From positions 2,613,501 to 2,677,500 of the forward strand of contig CAHIKZ030005408.1 of the NCBI GenBank assembly GCA_903632075.3: DNA of 64,000 nucleotides, written 5' to 3'. Positions 53,251-63,539 of the stretch are shown here, in pieces. Position numbers and translations under genes: made by a program. The notes under the pieces were generated by a model that was not told the DNA's origin, searched no databases, and worked only from the letters and a program-made list of their open reading frames with translations. Every line of letters begins with the position of its first letter. Position 1 is the stretch's first letter. Origin of the DNA: Acanthosepion pharaonis (taxonomy: Eukaryota > Mollusca > Cephalopoda > Sepiida > Sepiidae).

Positions 53251-53461
53251 AATTAATTAACTCCTAAACTTGGACCAAAACATCATGAAAGTATAAAAAA
53301 TTTTACAGTAAAAATACCAACAATATATTTTCACAATAAAAAAATTACCAGCAATATATTTTTGTAAAAAAAAATTAATAATGCTCCCAAGAAAATTAAA
53401 TTTCAGAATTAAATGACCCATAAGGAGTTGATCTGCTGCTAAATGAACAGTTCTTTTAAAT

Positions 53462-53830
53462 GGTGAGCACATATCTGACTGATTAGAATATTAGTGTTCC
53501 AAGATGATTCCAGCAAATGGCACTGATGGGAAGTCCCTGAAAACCCTACAAAGGTTTGACTCAAGCCTTGTGATTAAAATTAGGCAGATAAAACTGTCCA
53601 ATGATGGTTGTACTACTACTACAAAGTCATAAATCATTGTAACTGCACATTTGAACTTACTGTCTTTGTTTAACTTCAGATGAACCCCGATTATATGTTC
53701 ACTTCCAGAAACTGTAACTAAGATCTACCCAGGGTTGTTGCAGAAGGAAATGCAGGTTAGTTCCGTGGGTGTTAAAGAAACACAAAAGCAGATGTCTGCG
53801 GTAAGGATTAGCTCACCACCCTACTCAAAA
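53462..53830 (+). mobile_element. tRNA-derived SINE, type III
   Basis: Starts with a decayed head ('ctgactgattagaatattag') and continues with 'gttgtactactactacaaag', 'gaaactgtaactaagatcta', 'ggttagttccgtgggtgtta'. It parallels 31690-32115 and lacks the tripled unit of 23645-24395. Confidence 0.6.
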
Positions 53831-53930
53831 ACGAATAGCTATTAATACTCTAAATGACAAAGATGATCAACATGTATGTGTCTGTGTATTCTGTGATAAT
53901 ATATAATCAATGTTGATAAGATTTATATTT

Positions 53931-54185
53931 TGGTCACATTGAAACACCAGTTCCTGTATGATCACTAAGGTTAAGCAACATTAAGCCTGGTCATTACTTA
54001 AATGGGTAACCACTTGGGAATGCCATGTGCTAGTGATGTAATGAATATGTCTCAGAATTGTTAATCGGAGAGCCAAAATCCAATTGCCGTTGGATTCATT
54101 ATATTTACTTGTGCGCAAATATCCTTCAGAAACCTATGAATCCATTTCTTCTCCTTCCCAGCTATGGGTTAATTTGCAAGACCTG
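53931..54185 (+). mobile_element. 5S-rRNA/tRNA composite SINE, near full length
   Basis: The 5S-like head is clear on the plus strand: 'ggtcacattgaaacaccagt', 'gatcactaaggttaagcaac', 'aagcctggtcattacttaaa', 'tgggtaaccacttgggaatg'. Animal 5S rRNA has, in the same order, 'GATCTCGGAAGCTAAGCA', 'GGGCCTGGTTAGTACTTGGA' and 'TGGGTGACCGCCTGGGAATA'. The tRNA-related part ('gatgtaatgaatatgtctca', 'ggagagccaaaatccaattg') and common body ('gctatgggttaa') follow. Confidence 0.82.
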
Positions 54186-54329
54186 TATCACTAAATTTTT
54201 TACAATTTAAAAATATTTTATGACTTTAAATAACCTGCAAACGGTAGAAAGTGAATGAATCAATCAAGATTTGTATTATAATCACCATTGATTGGTAAAT
54301 ATAGATTATTTTCTTTCTAAATAAAAAAA

Positions 54330-54560
54330 AACAGACTGATATCAGAATCTGTAAAAGTAAAACATGTTAGCTAAATGGTAATAGTGAAATTAGTTATTTG
54401 GTATTCATTGACCAAACAGTTACTGTTATTATAGGTTGAAATTTATAAAATATTTTTCTTAAAACAGTTTTTCAGAGAAAATAGACTTCTGCAGCCCACT
54501 AACTGTTATCACAGTTATCTTAATGGGATTTGCTTTTGGTAATATCTAAAATCTAAGCAA
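54330..54560 (+). repeat. Interspersed repeat D, plus-strand copy
   Basis: Parallels 1230-1420: 'cattgaccaaacagttactg', 'gttgaaatttataaaatatt', 'cttaaaacagtttttcag'. It leads directly into an RTE fragment. Confidence 0.55.
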
Positions 54561-55075
54561 AGTATTAAAAATCAGGAACATTTCATTAGAAACAAAGAAA
54601 AGAGTATTGAACTGTTATATAATATCAATTCTTCTATATGGTAGTGAATGCTAAATAATTTCCTTATAGATGAAGAAAAGACCTGAATCACCAGAAATGT
54701 GGTTCTACAGAAGGATGCTGAGGATACCATGGACTGAACATAAAGGCCAACAACAAAGGTTTTGTGAAAATGAAAAAAAAGGATGCTTATGCTTAACATC
54801 AGAAAGAGATAGTTGAAATTTCTAGGATACATAATGAGGAAAGAGGGCTTGGTAAATTTGACACTCACAAGACTGGTTGAAGGCCAAAGGGAATGTGGGA
54901 AACAACACATAACTTACCAAGAGAGCTTGAGTAAATGAATGGCAGAATAGGGTTTAGAATAGATAACAAATAGACAAAATTTATTAAGAGTTACAAAAAA
55001 CAGGAAGTTGTGGAGAGTCATGATCGTCAATGTTTTGAAGGAACACAGCAGATAAAAGAAGTTGGTACATCTGAA
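54545..55075 (+). pseudogene. RTE-type LINE, C-terminal third of RT ORF
   Basis: Remnants in order: 'ETKKRVLNCYIISILLYGSE' (degraded), 'CLFLIDEEKT', 'PEMWFYRRMLRIPWTEHKGQ', 'LNIRKR' + 'LKFLGYIMRKEGLVNLTLTR', 'VEGQREC', 'QITYQESLSK', 'TK' + 'LRVTKNRKLWRVMIVNVLKE'. This is the most complete C-terminus of the family, including its end 'RVMIVNVLK'. Frameshifts and stops are present. Confidence 0.8.
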
Positions 55076-55265
55076 CTTTGGCGTAGGAAAATTAACACAT
55101 GAGATATGAAAGGTTGACCACGCCTGCTTTAACTAGTCTGTTATCTATCAGTTTGTCCAACTTGGTGTCAGAAGATGGGACACAACTAAGATAAAGAAAG
55201 GTACAGGTTGATGGAATACATAAGTGTGTGAGTGAGGGTATATACATACATATATATATATATTA

Positions 55266-55467
55266 AAATTATTTTTTTAAAAATATGATTCCTTCACTAC
55301 ATAAGAGTTCTTAGGAATGTTCCTAAATTTTCGCTTGAGGATGAAACAGGGCTTGATACTTTAACTCAATTTAATTTTAATAATTATATTGAGGCTTTTG
55401 GCTCTCGTTTTTGAAACATGAGAACTCTTATGTAGTGAAGGAATCATAGTTTTTAAAAAAATAATTA
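55266..55467. mobile_element. MITE-like element with ~45-bp terminal inverted repeats
   Basis: Left arm 55266-55311 ('aaattatttttttaaaaata', 'tgattccttcactacataag', 'agttct') pairs with right arm 55421-55467 almost perfectly. The 109-bp interior ('gatgaaacagggcttgatac') has no ORF. A TTA-type flank is possible but not certain. Confidence 0.8.
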
Positions 55468-55579
55468 TTATTTAAGCTCTACTTCTGTATGGAGCACTGT
55501 TTTTTAAAAATAAAAGCAAAAATACTAAAGAACTCCGGATTATTTACCTAATGTGTTCTTTTCTATTTTTCTACATATC

Positions 55580-55614
<35 letters not shown>

Positions 55615-56311
55615 GTGACATGTCTTGTGTTTTGGACTAAAGTGATGTTAACATTGATGTGATTACACGTGTGCATGAGGGAGAGAGGATACTGAAATTT
55701 TAAATTTAAATTTTTAAATTAAATTTTTTCTAAATATATATTTTGGATATATAGTCAAGTCCATTTCATTTAGTTTCTTTTTGTTTGTTTTTATCAACTT
55801 TGTTATTAGATCCACATTCCATATAACAAAGACACATAACATCACTATAGACTATTTTAAACTTTCAGCTTTCCAAAGAATACCAGGATGTAGACAAAGG
55901 AATTGTAACTACCATACAGACACCACATTGGTTCTTGAAAATGACTGAAACAGTCAAAAATATTTGAACAAAACAATAGCACAATATGAACTTTGGACAG
56001 TTTATATACAATTTTGAGAACAATAGTCTTCACTGTATTCAAAAATTTGAAAAAATGCTATATAGTATAGAGCTTAGAAAAAATTTGCAGTGTGAGATAG
56101 GCAAGAAGTAAGGCATGTAGCAACATCAGCACAGCAAAGGGCACTCCTTTAAAGGCAAGGAAGGGCAAAAATATTTTAAGTCAAGTTATAGTGATTGCTG
56201 TATGAGTCATACAATTTTTGAATCAAGCACGGGCAATGCCAGGCCATGCTGCTAGTTCATATATATAAAATATCAAAAAATAAAAAATGTTATCTATCTA
56301 GCTATCTATAC

Positions 56312-56349
<38 letters not shown>

Positions 56350-56685
56350 TCTTAAGGATACAACCTTAAAACTTAATAATAATAAATCATACATGTATAT
56401 ATATTTATGTATGTATAGAAAACCATATCCATATGTATATATAAATGTAATACTAGTCGCAGTAATAATTGTTAGTACTTTTAAGTTCACATGTTTCACA
56501 TCTGAACATTTATATGGCCCATTTAAAACAGTAGCAGTAGATGATGTTTGACAGGTGCTGCACATTGTCTAAATATGTTATATTACCCCTGTGTAAACTG
56601 AAGGCATTTAGATTATTTTATGCCCCCGCATCAACACACACACACACACATATATATATATGTTAAATGAATTTATTCCAGCATT
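55468..56685. other. Unassigned sequence with TA/TACA/CA microsatellites
   Basis: Arrays at 55583-55610 (TA), 56309-56349 (TACA then TA) and 56635-56660 (CA then TA). No gene is supported; the frames rich in Tyr-Ile across the arrays are artefacts. Confidence 0.5.
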
Positions 56686-56689
56686 TCTT

Positions 56690-56910
56690 ATAAACAATAT
56701 TTTCCTGGGTGAATGTGTGTCAGTTAATATCCCTGTTTTTTTATTTCCACAAACAGTGAAATTGATACCAACTGGCCAAGATCAAGAAGTCCTATTACAG
56801 AAAAATTCTATCTCCTGATAGGAATCAAAACTGTATCCTTTTTCCATTAGGTTCAATTCCTATTGTGAGACATTTTTCTTTAATAGGACTTCTTGATCTT
56901 GGCATTCAGC
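56690..56910 (+). repeat. Interspersed hairpin repeat, ~55-bp arms
   Basis: GCCAAGATCAAGAAGTCCTA starts the left arm at 56775, and its reverse complement ends the right arm at 56903. Pairing extends through 'agaaaaat' and, with mismatches, 'aggaatcaaa'. The related copy at 42280-42480 is inverted. No ORF. Confidence 0.7.
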
Positions 56911-57945
56911 TTCTTTTATGTCATTTTTATTTATTTTATTTTATAGAATTATAAAATTGAAACAATATAATCTCATAATTTTATCAGTTGTGTTGAAGAA
57001 ATAAGAAAGGGAAGCCTAACTTGAAATCTGAAAGACCAGTTTTTTTTTTCAAGAATAGTGTTTGTATGTCAGGATATACCTACTTATATCCTCTGTGTGA
57101 TGTCTACACTCGAAGCAATGACTCACCCAGGAAGAACAAAAGTAAAAGCAAAGAATAAACAGCCAAAACTTAAAAAGTTTATCATATAAATTCCAAAGTT
57201 AATGAAAAAAAAAAATAAACTGGCATTTTAATAAGAATTTGAAAAAAAAACAGTCTCTTTGGCAGGTTTACTTATATTAATCAATGTCAGATAAAGGCAA
57301 TTGTAATTGTTTCATTAGGAATTTTAATTCTAACAGAAATATTGCCTAAATGAATATACAATCAAACTGAAAAAAAAAATCCCAATGATAAGACATATAT
57401 TTTCAGCTTCTTATTAGTCAAGTTTGAAATACTGCTTTTCAACAATACCATTCTTAATACTTGAAGTTTGTATTTGATAACTCAACCTAGCAAACTATTC
57501 ATCCATTTTGTTAGTCAATGTACTTGTACTTTATTTCTCATATGCATTAAAAAAAGAACCAATGTTTTAAATCAGTCACATTGTAAAAACTTAGTGTTAT
57601 CTTTTCACCTGTTACCTTTAAAGAAAAAAGTCAATAATTAACTGTGATCATAATTTATATTTTCATACAATTTTAAACTTTCTGATACTTCTGCTTTATT
57701 CAAAAATTAAAATATTTTGAAGCAATTATAAACGCCTTTATTTTTCACACTCATCACTTGTAACGGTACAACTTGGAAAATTCCAATCACAGTAGCCAAA
57801 TGTAAACTGTAGAAAAATGAAATAAAATCTATAAATAAAATAATAATAAATAAAAGAAATACATTTTCCCATGATGCTAAGAGTAAAAGAACCAGAAATA
57901 TGATTACCTCCACTTGGTTTCACTACTAGGTGGTGCTGTTGGAGT
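56911..57945. other. Unassigned AT-rich sequence
   Basis: No gene, LINE or SINE signal is seen. Short minus-strand frames near 57707-57959 overlap one another and lack motifs. Confidence 0.4.
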
Positions 57946-57949
57946 CTAT

Positions 57950-58370
57950 AAAAAGGCAAACATTTCCTGCATCACTCTCTTTCTCCCTCTTCCTCCAATA
58001 TGTAGCAGTAGGTGGTAATTATGTTCCCACTGAGGAATGTAATTTTCCCCAGTCTACTGATGACAACTCTCTTCCCACTTTTCATTGCATGTATTCTAAA
58101 ACCTCTACTTATGAAGTAAGTCAAGCTTTCTCTCTGGGTGTTCCAACTCAGTGCAAAGCTTATACTAACTTACTCTAACTTCTGAACCAAGAAAAATAAA
58201 AATGGACATCCCATAACTATGTTTAAATCTTCCAATGATAAAAGAAGTACAAATATTCCTTTGGTTGTTTCAACTCTGCAAAGGCTGACTTAAGCTCAAC
58301 CATTAATAACATGCTTATACTTACTTACCCTAACTTCGGGACCAAAAAGAAAACAGACATATCCAAGAGA
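57950..58370 (-). repeat. Inverted relative of the 17930-18440 repeat
   Basis: On the minus strand: 'gcactgagttggaacaccca', 'ttggttcagaagttagagta', 'agcctttgcagagttgaaac', 'ggtcccgaagttagggtaag'. These parallel both halves of 17930-18440. The open frame 57930-58178 lies in this repeat. Confidence 0.55.
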
Positions 58371-58659
58371 TATTAATAACTTTGTTTTACAACAGTCACA
58401 ATAAAAGAGAATAAACAGTCAGTAATAGAACCCTAATTTTGTATGCTTCTTCTTTGTTCATTATATGCGAACATGCACACACTTGAAATATATACAAACC
58501 CCCAACTATTTAAATTCCATAAAACCATGTTTTGAATTGTTGGGATGAGATTAGAATCTGGGGTTCAATATTATTTTGATTAATGGTGATGGAGAACTAT
58601 AGCTGGGTAGTTAATATTTCTTAGACGCTTGATATCCAGGTTGTGTCCATCTAATATAA

Positions 58660-58850
58660 CACATTATTTTTTCTTCATTTTTTTTGATAACCTTCAGTCA
58701 CTTTCCCATCAACTTAACGTAGCTTCTCTGTGTCTTTTCTATAAACAATTTTATGGCAATTTTTCTGATGAGTTTTCCTCTTAGCTACCTTAACTTCATG
58801 AATCTACATCTCTAAAGAGATCAAAGCTAAGTAACAGTCGATTTAAGAAT
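58660..58850 (+). mobile_element. Jockey/CR1-like LINE fragment
   Basis: Contains 'cactttcccatcaacttaac', 'gcttctctgtgtcttttcta', 'tggcaatttttctgatgagt', the degraded 'SLSHQLNVASLCLFYKQF-GNFSDEF' region. Ends within the ORF. Confidence 0.65.
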
Positions 58851-59039
58851 TGTTTAAAAAAAAATGTTATCGCAAATCAACTGAAATGAAAATGATTAAA
58901 TGAATATTTTAAAAACTGTATTTTTTACCATCTTCATCCAGAATAAAAAAATTTCATAATTTGAAATAGACTTAAACCATAACAAGTAAATAAGTAACTG
59001 CATTCATTAAAAGAAGTTTGCTTCTCCAACATTTAATGC

Positions 59040-59425
59040 AGGCGTGTATCGTAAACAAAATGGTAATTGTTCTGATGAACTTTCCTCTATGGCACCTAAA
59101 CTTTATCAATTTAAATACAGTACTAGATTGACAGAAAAGTCTCATTAATTTACAGTTGAAATGGAGAGATATACCTAAGTTCTATGCTAACAGTTTCTTC
59201 TGTCACACTTCTTGCTTGTGGAACTCTCTTCCGGCTTCTTGCTTCCCAACAACCTGATCTTCAAAAATTTAAATGTAATGTCAATTGTTATCTTTTATCT
59301 TAATTCTTATTCTTTTATTGTTCTCTATTCTCAATAGTGTTTTTTTCTAATATTCTCTAAAAATCAGTGAGCTCTTGTGTCTTAGTGGCTTTATTGCCTT
59401 GTTTGGGGGTGAAATTATTAAAAAG
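59040..59425 (+). pseudogene. Jockey/CR1-like LINE, C-terminal ORF and 3' end
   Basis: Remnants 'VIVLMNFPLWHLNFINLNTV' (degraded, frame-mixed), 'LKWRDIPKFYANSFFCHTSC', 'LWNSLPASCFPTT' + 'LQKFKCNVNCYLLS', followed by the 3'UTR 'ctcttgtgtcttagtggctt' and 'ccttgtttgggggtgaaatt'. A clean example of the family's C-terminal SFF---LWNSLPASCFP block. Confidence 0.8.
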
Positions 59426-59509
59426 AAAAACTAAAAATACTTGGTTTCACATTTTCCACTGTGTCATGCCAGACAATTTTCCTCTCCAGAATCTATCTTG
59501 CATGTTTGT

Positions 59510-59784
59510 AAATCTACTATTCATCCATGTAATGTCACATCTGTTCTGGCGTTCCTGCTATAAATTTCAAAATTCTTGATAAAATACAAAGAGTCTGTAA
59601 AGTTATTGATCTTAACCTGGCATCTTGGTTTTAGTCACTTTTCCACCGTAATTTAGCTTACCTATGCCATTTTGATAAATATTTTCATAGCAATTATTCT
59701 AATGAGCATTCCTCGTTGGTGCCTTGACATCCTGATATTAAGCATAGTACTAGACTGACAACTAGGTCTCATAATTTTTCTTTT

Positions 59785-59785
<1 letters not shown>
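59510..59785 (+). pseudogene. Jockey/CR1-like LINE, left half of a split copy
   Basis: From 'tctactattcatccatgtaa' ('STIHPCNVTSVLAFLL', the 'CMEYC-HIWSGAP' region) through 'cttgataaaatacaaagag', 'tcacttttccaccgtaattt' to 'actagactgacaactaggtc'. It stops where a TA array and unrelated sequence begin. The rest reappears at 60487-60757. Confidence 0.7.
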
Positions 59786-59786
<1 letters not shown>

Positions 59787-59837
<51 letters not shown>

Positions 59838-60434
59838 TGTGTATTTAGGCAGCAAATTCTCATATAGGCATGTCTGAATAAATTACAGATATTATGTCTG
59901 CTAATTTTTAATAAAATCCGTTCATACTCACGAATAACCTTCCATGTATTGATGTTAAAGGATGAGAGAAATGTGCTATAGCTGTTTAAATTTCTTTTAT
60001 TTTCATTTCCCAAGTACTTTCAATCTTCTTCCAATATCATCTTCAGGGTGCAAGTAGCACAAAACTATATGTTGTTCATTAGTATAAGTATCTATACAAA
60101 GTTGTGCATTGTTATCCATTACTGTCATTTTTTCATTGTGCTTTTAAATGCAAAATGGATGACAATTTGCTGAGTGTTCATTAGAACATGAAAAAATTAT
60201 CAATTATGGAATTTTTTCCTCTATCTTATAACGTCATGGTCACATGCACATTAAATCATGAAAATTGTTCCTTTACAGGCATTTTAGAACATTACTGCAG
60301 TATTTATAGTTGATTCTGTTCAGTGCCGGCTTTAATTTTTTAATATAAATTGCTTCTAATATCTATAATCTAAATTTGTTGTTCTCATGGTGTAGGATAG
60401 TAATATTGTCGATTAGTAATTTTTTATATTGTGA

Positions 60435-60480
<46 letters not shown>

Positions 60481-60486
60481 ATTATA
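59787..60486. repeat. Insert with TA arrays at both edges splitting a LINE
   Basis: TA array 59787-59832, then the block 'gtgtatttaggcagcaaatt ... ttatgtctgctaa' shared with 42717-42790, then ~500 bp of unassigned sequence, then a second TA array 60437-60474. The LINE continues on the right with ~60 bp missing. I see no ORF. Confidence 0.6.
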
Positions 60487-60757
60487 ATAGCTTTACTGTA
60501 GCAGTTCTCACCTGTGGAATTCTCTTCTGTTGTCTTACTTTTCTGAAAACTACAATTTTCAAAATTTTGAAGATAACAACAATTGTCATCTACAGCATTT
60601 TTAAACCTGTTCCTTTCTTGTCCTTTCTCCACAGTAATCCTTTCTCCACAGTAATCCTTTCTCCACAGTAATCCTTTCTATGTTTCTTTTACTTTCAGTA
60701 ATAACCCCTTGGGTCATAGTGGATTTATCAACTTGCTTGGGGTGAAATGATTAAAAA
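60487..60757 (+). pseudogene. Jockey/CR1-like LINE, right half of a split copy
   Basis: 'cagttctcacctgtggaatt' ('SSHLWNSLLLSYFSENYNFQ') continues the ORF, then 3'UTR with a triple 17-bp repeat, and the tail 'ccccttgggtcatagtggat', 'cttgcttggggtgaaatgat', poly-A. Confidence 0.75.
60624..60674. repeat. 3 x 17-bp exact tandem repeat in a LINE 3'UTR
   Basis: TTTCTCCACAGTAATCC at 60624, 60641 and 60658. Each unit happens to contain the splice-acceptor-like 'ctccacag'. Confidence 0.9.
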
Positions 60758-60984
60758 AATCGTAATGTCAGGATTAGTTTGGTGTCATAATTATAACAAA
60801 AGTATGAAAAAGTCATTAAAATATGAAATGTGCAAAAGCAAATGCAACAACCTTGACTGGAAGTTCAACCCGATATATGCCAATCACATTTTCTGATAAC
60901 CATTACACTGCATGCATAACCGACTGAAGCTTAGAAAGGGCAAAAAGATATACATGACAATAATGATTTAAAACTCTAAAAGCA

Positions 60985-61062
60985 TTCTTAAACATTCCTC
61001 CTCCTCCCTTATTTCCCCTCCTCCCCCTCTCACCCCCACTCACATTCCCCACCCCTAGAGAA
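60985..61062. other. C-rich tract (G-quadruplex potential on the minus strand)
   Basis: Runs of CC to CCCCC separated by T/A. The minus strand between 61062 and 61000 carries at least six runs of three or more G with short loops. It stands out in an AT-rich window. Confidence 0.7.
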
Positions 61063-61079
61063 ACAGGTCATCGATATGA

Positions 61080-61295
61080 AACCTATATCAGGCTCACTTC
61101 TGGTCTCTTCTCATTGCCTCTGTCAATTTCATTCTCCATCTATTTAAATCATTCTCAGTATCATGTTTCCAGATATTCCTTGGCTGTCCTCTCTACCTTT
61201 TCCTCTACCGGTTCTCGGTCAGGGCTTGACTGGTGATACTGGATGCTAGTTTCCTGAAAGCACGTCCTATCCAACCCCACTTCCTCTGCAAGGTC
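61080..61295 (-). pseudogene. LINE C-terminal fragment of a third type
   Basis: Minus-strand reading: 'RKWGWIGRAFRKLASSITSQ' + 'ALTENR', then 'GKGREDSQGISGNMILR' and 'NRWRMKLTEAMRRDQK'. This matches the LINE pattern '[36 protein letters not shown]'. It is distinct from the ZnF-tailed relic at 41452. Frameshifts present. Confidence 0.7.
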
Positions 61296-62100
61296 TGACA
61301 CTTATTTTACTCACTAATAAATGGTTATTCTTTTCCACTATTCTGATCATTATTACTATTCATGGTATAATATTAATAACATTATTATTTTATTATCTTA
61401 GAATTATAATTGTTTTCTTTTAAATTTTGATGAATTTTTCTTTTCACTAACAAACTTGCCTTGGTTTTTCAACTTTTCCAGCAGCCATAGCGAGAACCAA
61501 AAATTCAACTTACAGCCTACCTGCTACTTTTTTTTGAATCTGTCAATTCAGGAAACCAGTCAGTAGCAAATTTTATGATAAACTTCTTTATTTCAACTGA
61601 CACATGACACAAAATAACATTTATGAAGTTATCGGAATCTCCTGGAAGACTTTATGGTTGACAGAATTTCTTCAATCAGTGAGATGAGATGAAGTAGAAA
61701 AGTTGATGGAGGAAAAGCTGTAAAAAGCATATTGATTGAATATTTCATAGACAAGCAGAAAGAACACTAGACAAAAAGCATAATGGTTTGCTAGTTTATA
61801 AATGGTAAGCAGTCTCCAGTCCCAGGTTAGGTTTCCCAACAACCATTTGCCAATCATGGTATATGAAATGAATAGAATTCACATTTATAGGTTCTAGTTT
61901 TTACTAGGACCTATAAATGTGAATTCTATTCATTTGTGATTTAATTGATTTGATTTTTTTTTTTTTTTACAGTTTATCAATCCTCTGTGAGTTATTTAAA
62001 AATGAAACATATTTTAGATTGTAAGAATAATTCTTTTTGTTGTAAATGAATATTGCATTAACAATTTTTTTTTGAGAATAACAATGATTTTTCCAAATAT
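61296..62100. other. Unassigned sequence with a long hairpin
   Basis: No gene is supported. Includes the near-perfect inverted repeat at 61866-61935 and short T runs. Confidence 0.4.
61866..61935. repeat. Near-perfect hairpin: 33-bp arms, 4-nt loop, one mismatch
   Basis: Left arm 61866-61898 (AAATGAATAGAATTCACATT then 'tataggttctagt') pairs with 61903-61935 around TTTT. The single mismatch is within 'ggttctag'/'ctaggacc'. Such intact arms with a tiny loop point to recent origin or a structured transcript. Confidence 0.9.
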
Positions 62101-62102
62101 AC

Positions 62103-62262
62103 TACCATTATTTAATCCTTAGGTCGGGGAGATAAATTCATACTTTTTCCAAGGGTATTTGTGCATAAATGAATGTAAGGAACCTGACTGGAATTTGAAC
62201 TCAGTCCTTCTATTTCTCATTTTTAGCTGTTATTCATTATGCCATCTGCTCATCCATGTATA
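62103..62262 (-). mobile_element. tRNA-derived SINE, head and body fragment
   Basis: Minus strand: 'cagatggcataatgaataac' (A-box region), 'gagttcaaattccagtc' (B box), then 'cccttggaaaaagtatgaat'. Same family as 2425-2615; no 5S-like head. Confidence 0.7.
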
Positions 62263-62650
62263 CTGTATATTAACCCTATAGACTCTTATAACAGGATTGT
62301 AGACTCACTACACTAGATGCTGCTACTGCGGTTTCTGTTGCAAGTAGGGTTTTACCTTCTTTTATTCTCTCTACCATTTTGTATATTTTTTTTATTCCAC
62401 TCTCTCTTTACTCTCTTTCTTTCTTTCTTTCTTTCTTTTATTCTGATTCTCCTCTCTTATTTGGCCTACATTATTTCCCCTTTTCTCTTATCATTCTTTT
62501 CATTCCCAATTCTCTATTCTTAATTACTCCCTCTATCCTTTTTTGTTTACTTTCTCTCTCTCCTTTATCCTTCCGTTCTGTTTATCAACATTTTACCTTA
62601 TTTTATTTTATTCAATCTTTTATCGTTTTTTTTTTTTTTTTTTTTTTTTA
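62263..62650. repeat. Pyrimidine-rich low-complexity region with TTTC and poly(T)
   Basis: TTTC repeats at 62413-62438 and T24 at 62626-62649. The overlapping Phe/Leu/Ser-rich frames here are composition artefacts. Confidence 0.8.
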
Positions 62651-62654
62651 CTAA

Positions 62655-62925
62655 TGTTCACTCAATACAAGGCCCAAGAGCCTCTCAAGGTAGAGGGTTA
62701 CTGGGTGGTCTTATGTGAATGTAAGAAAGGGCAAGAAGTGAAGTTCTTTGGGTTATGCAGGGAAGATAAACATTTCAGAGTTCACTCAGAGGTGTTAGAA
62801 ATATAGTGTGAAAGTAGACTTTAGAAGGAATTGGAAACTCAATCCTAAACAAGAAACAAGGGATAAACTTCTATTCCTAGTCAAAAGACCAGGGAGGATG
62901 CTTATTTCTTTCCCAGTTTCTTTTT
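62655..62925 (-). mobile_element. Jockey/CR1-like LINE 3' end (variant with 'aaggcccaagagcc' tail)
   Basis: Reverse tail 'caaggcccaagagcctctca' and 'agagggttactgggtggtct', then 'caatcctaaacaagaaacaa' and 'ctagtcaaaagaccaggg', as at 29060 and 26200. A poly(T) (the reverse of a poly(A) tail) sits directly at its left edge. Confidence 0.7.
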
Positions 62926-63294
62926 CTAAGAAATATACAGGATGTGTAAAACCCTGGATGTGTAAATTACTGGACATGTAAATCACTAAGGTTAACAGGT
63001 TTTCTGGTCCCACATTTCAGGCAAATATTCTTTGCTTAGTAATTGTACATAAATAAGTTAACTGTTCACTAAAAACTAAAAGTAATGACTATAGATATCT
63101 ATATTGTTATGACATCTCTGTATATGTTTGACTCTATAGATTCTCCTATGGAGCATATGGCCACAACCTCACCAGGCTAGCTGTTGATATGGTGGTTTCC
63201 ACAGAAAAAAAGTTTTTTTGGTTGGTAGGTGCTAGCTTTTTCTGAATTTAAAGTTGTCCTTCTCTTGCACTAATTGCTTATAATTAACCTTTAC
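62926..63294. other. Unassigned sequence
   Basis: No gene or element recognised. Confidence 0.4.
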
Positions 63295-63410
63295 CTAGGG
63301 GAAGAAGAGATCATTGATGCCTTTCCCAAGGGTATTTGTGTGAATGCAACTACCTGGAATTTGAACTTAACATGCCAATTCCATTTACTGCCCTTATAAT
63401 CACTATGTAA
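63295..63410 (-). mobile_element. tRNA-derived SINE, decayed fragment
   Basis: Minus strand: 'gttaagttcaaattccaggt' (B-box region) and 'cccttgggaaaggcatcaat', then 'cttcttcccc'. The A-box end is poorly preserved. Confidence 0.6.
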
Positions 63411-63539
63411 CATCCAGTAAAAGTATTTACTAGGATTTAAATGTATAGATTTTTAAAAAATAATTTAGTGTTAATCTGTGCTACTATGTGAAAGTGTATG
63501 TTCATTTAGACATCATAACCAAGCAAAAAGTATCCCAGG

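Noticed and set aside
53931..54030. Functional 5S rRNA gene
   Set aside because: Many substitutions and deletions relative to 5S rRNA, and it is joined to a SINE body in all four copies.
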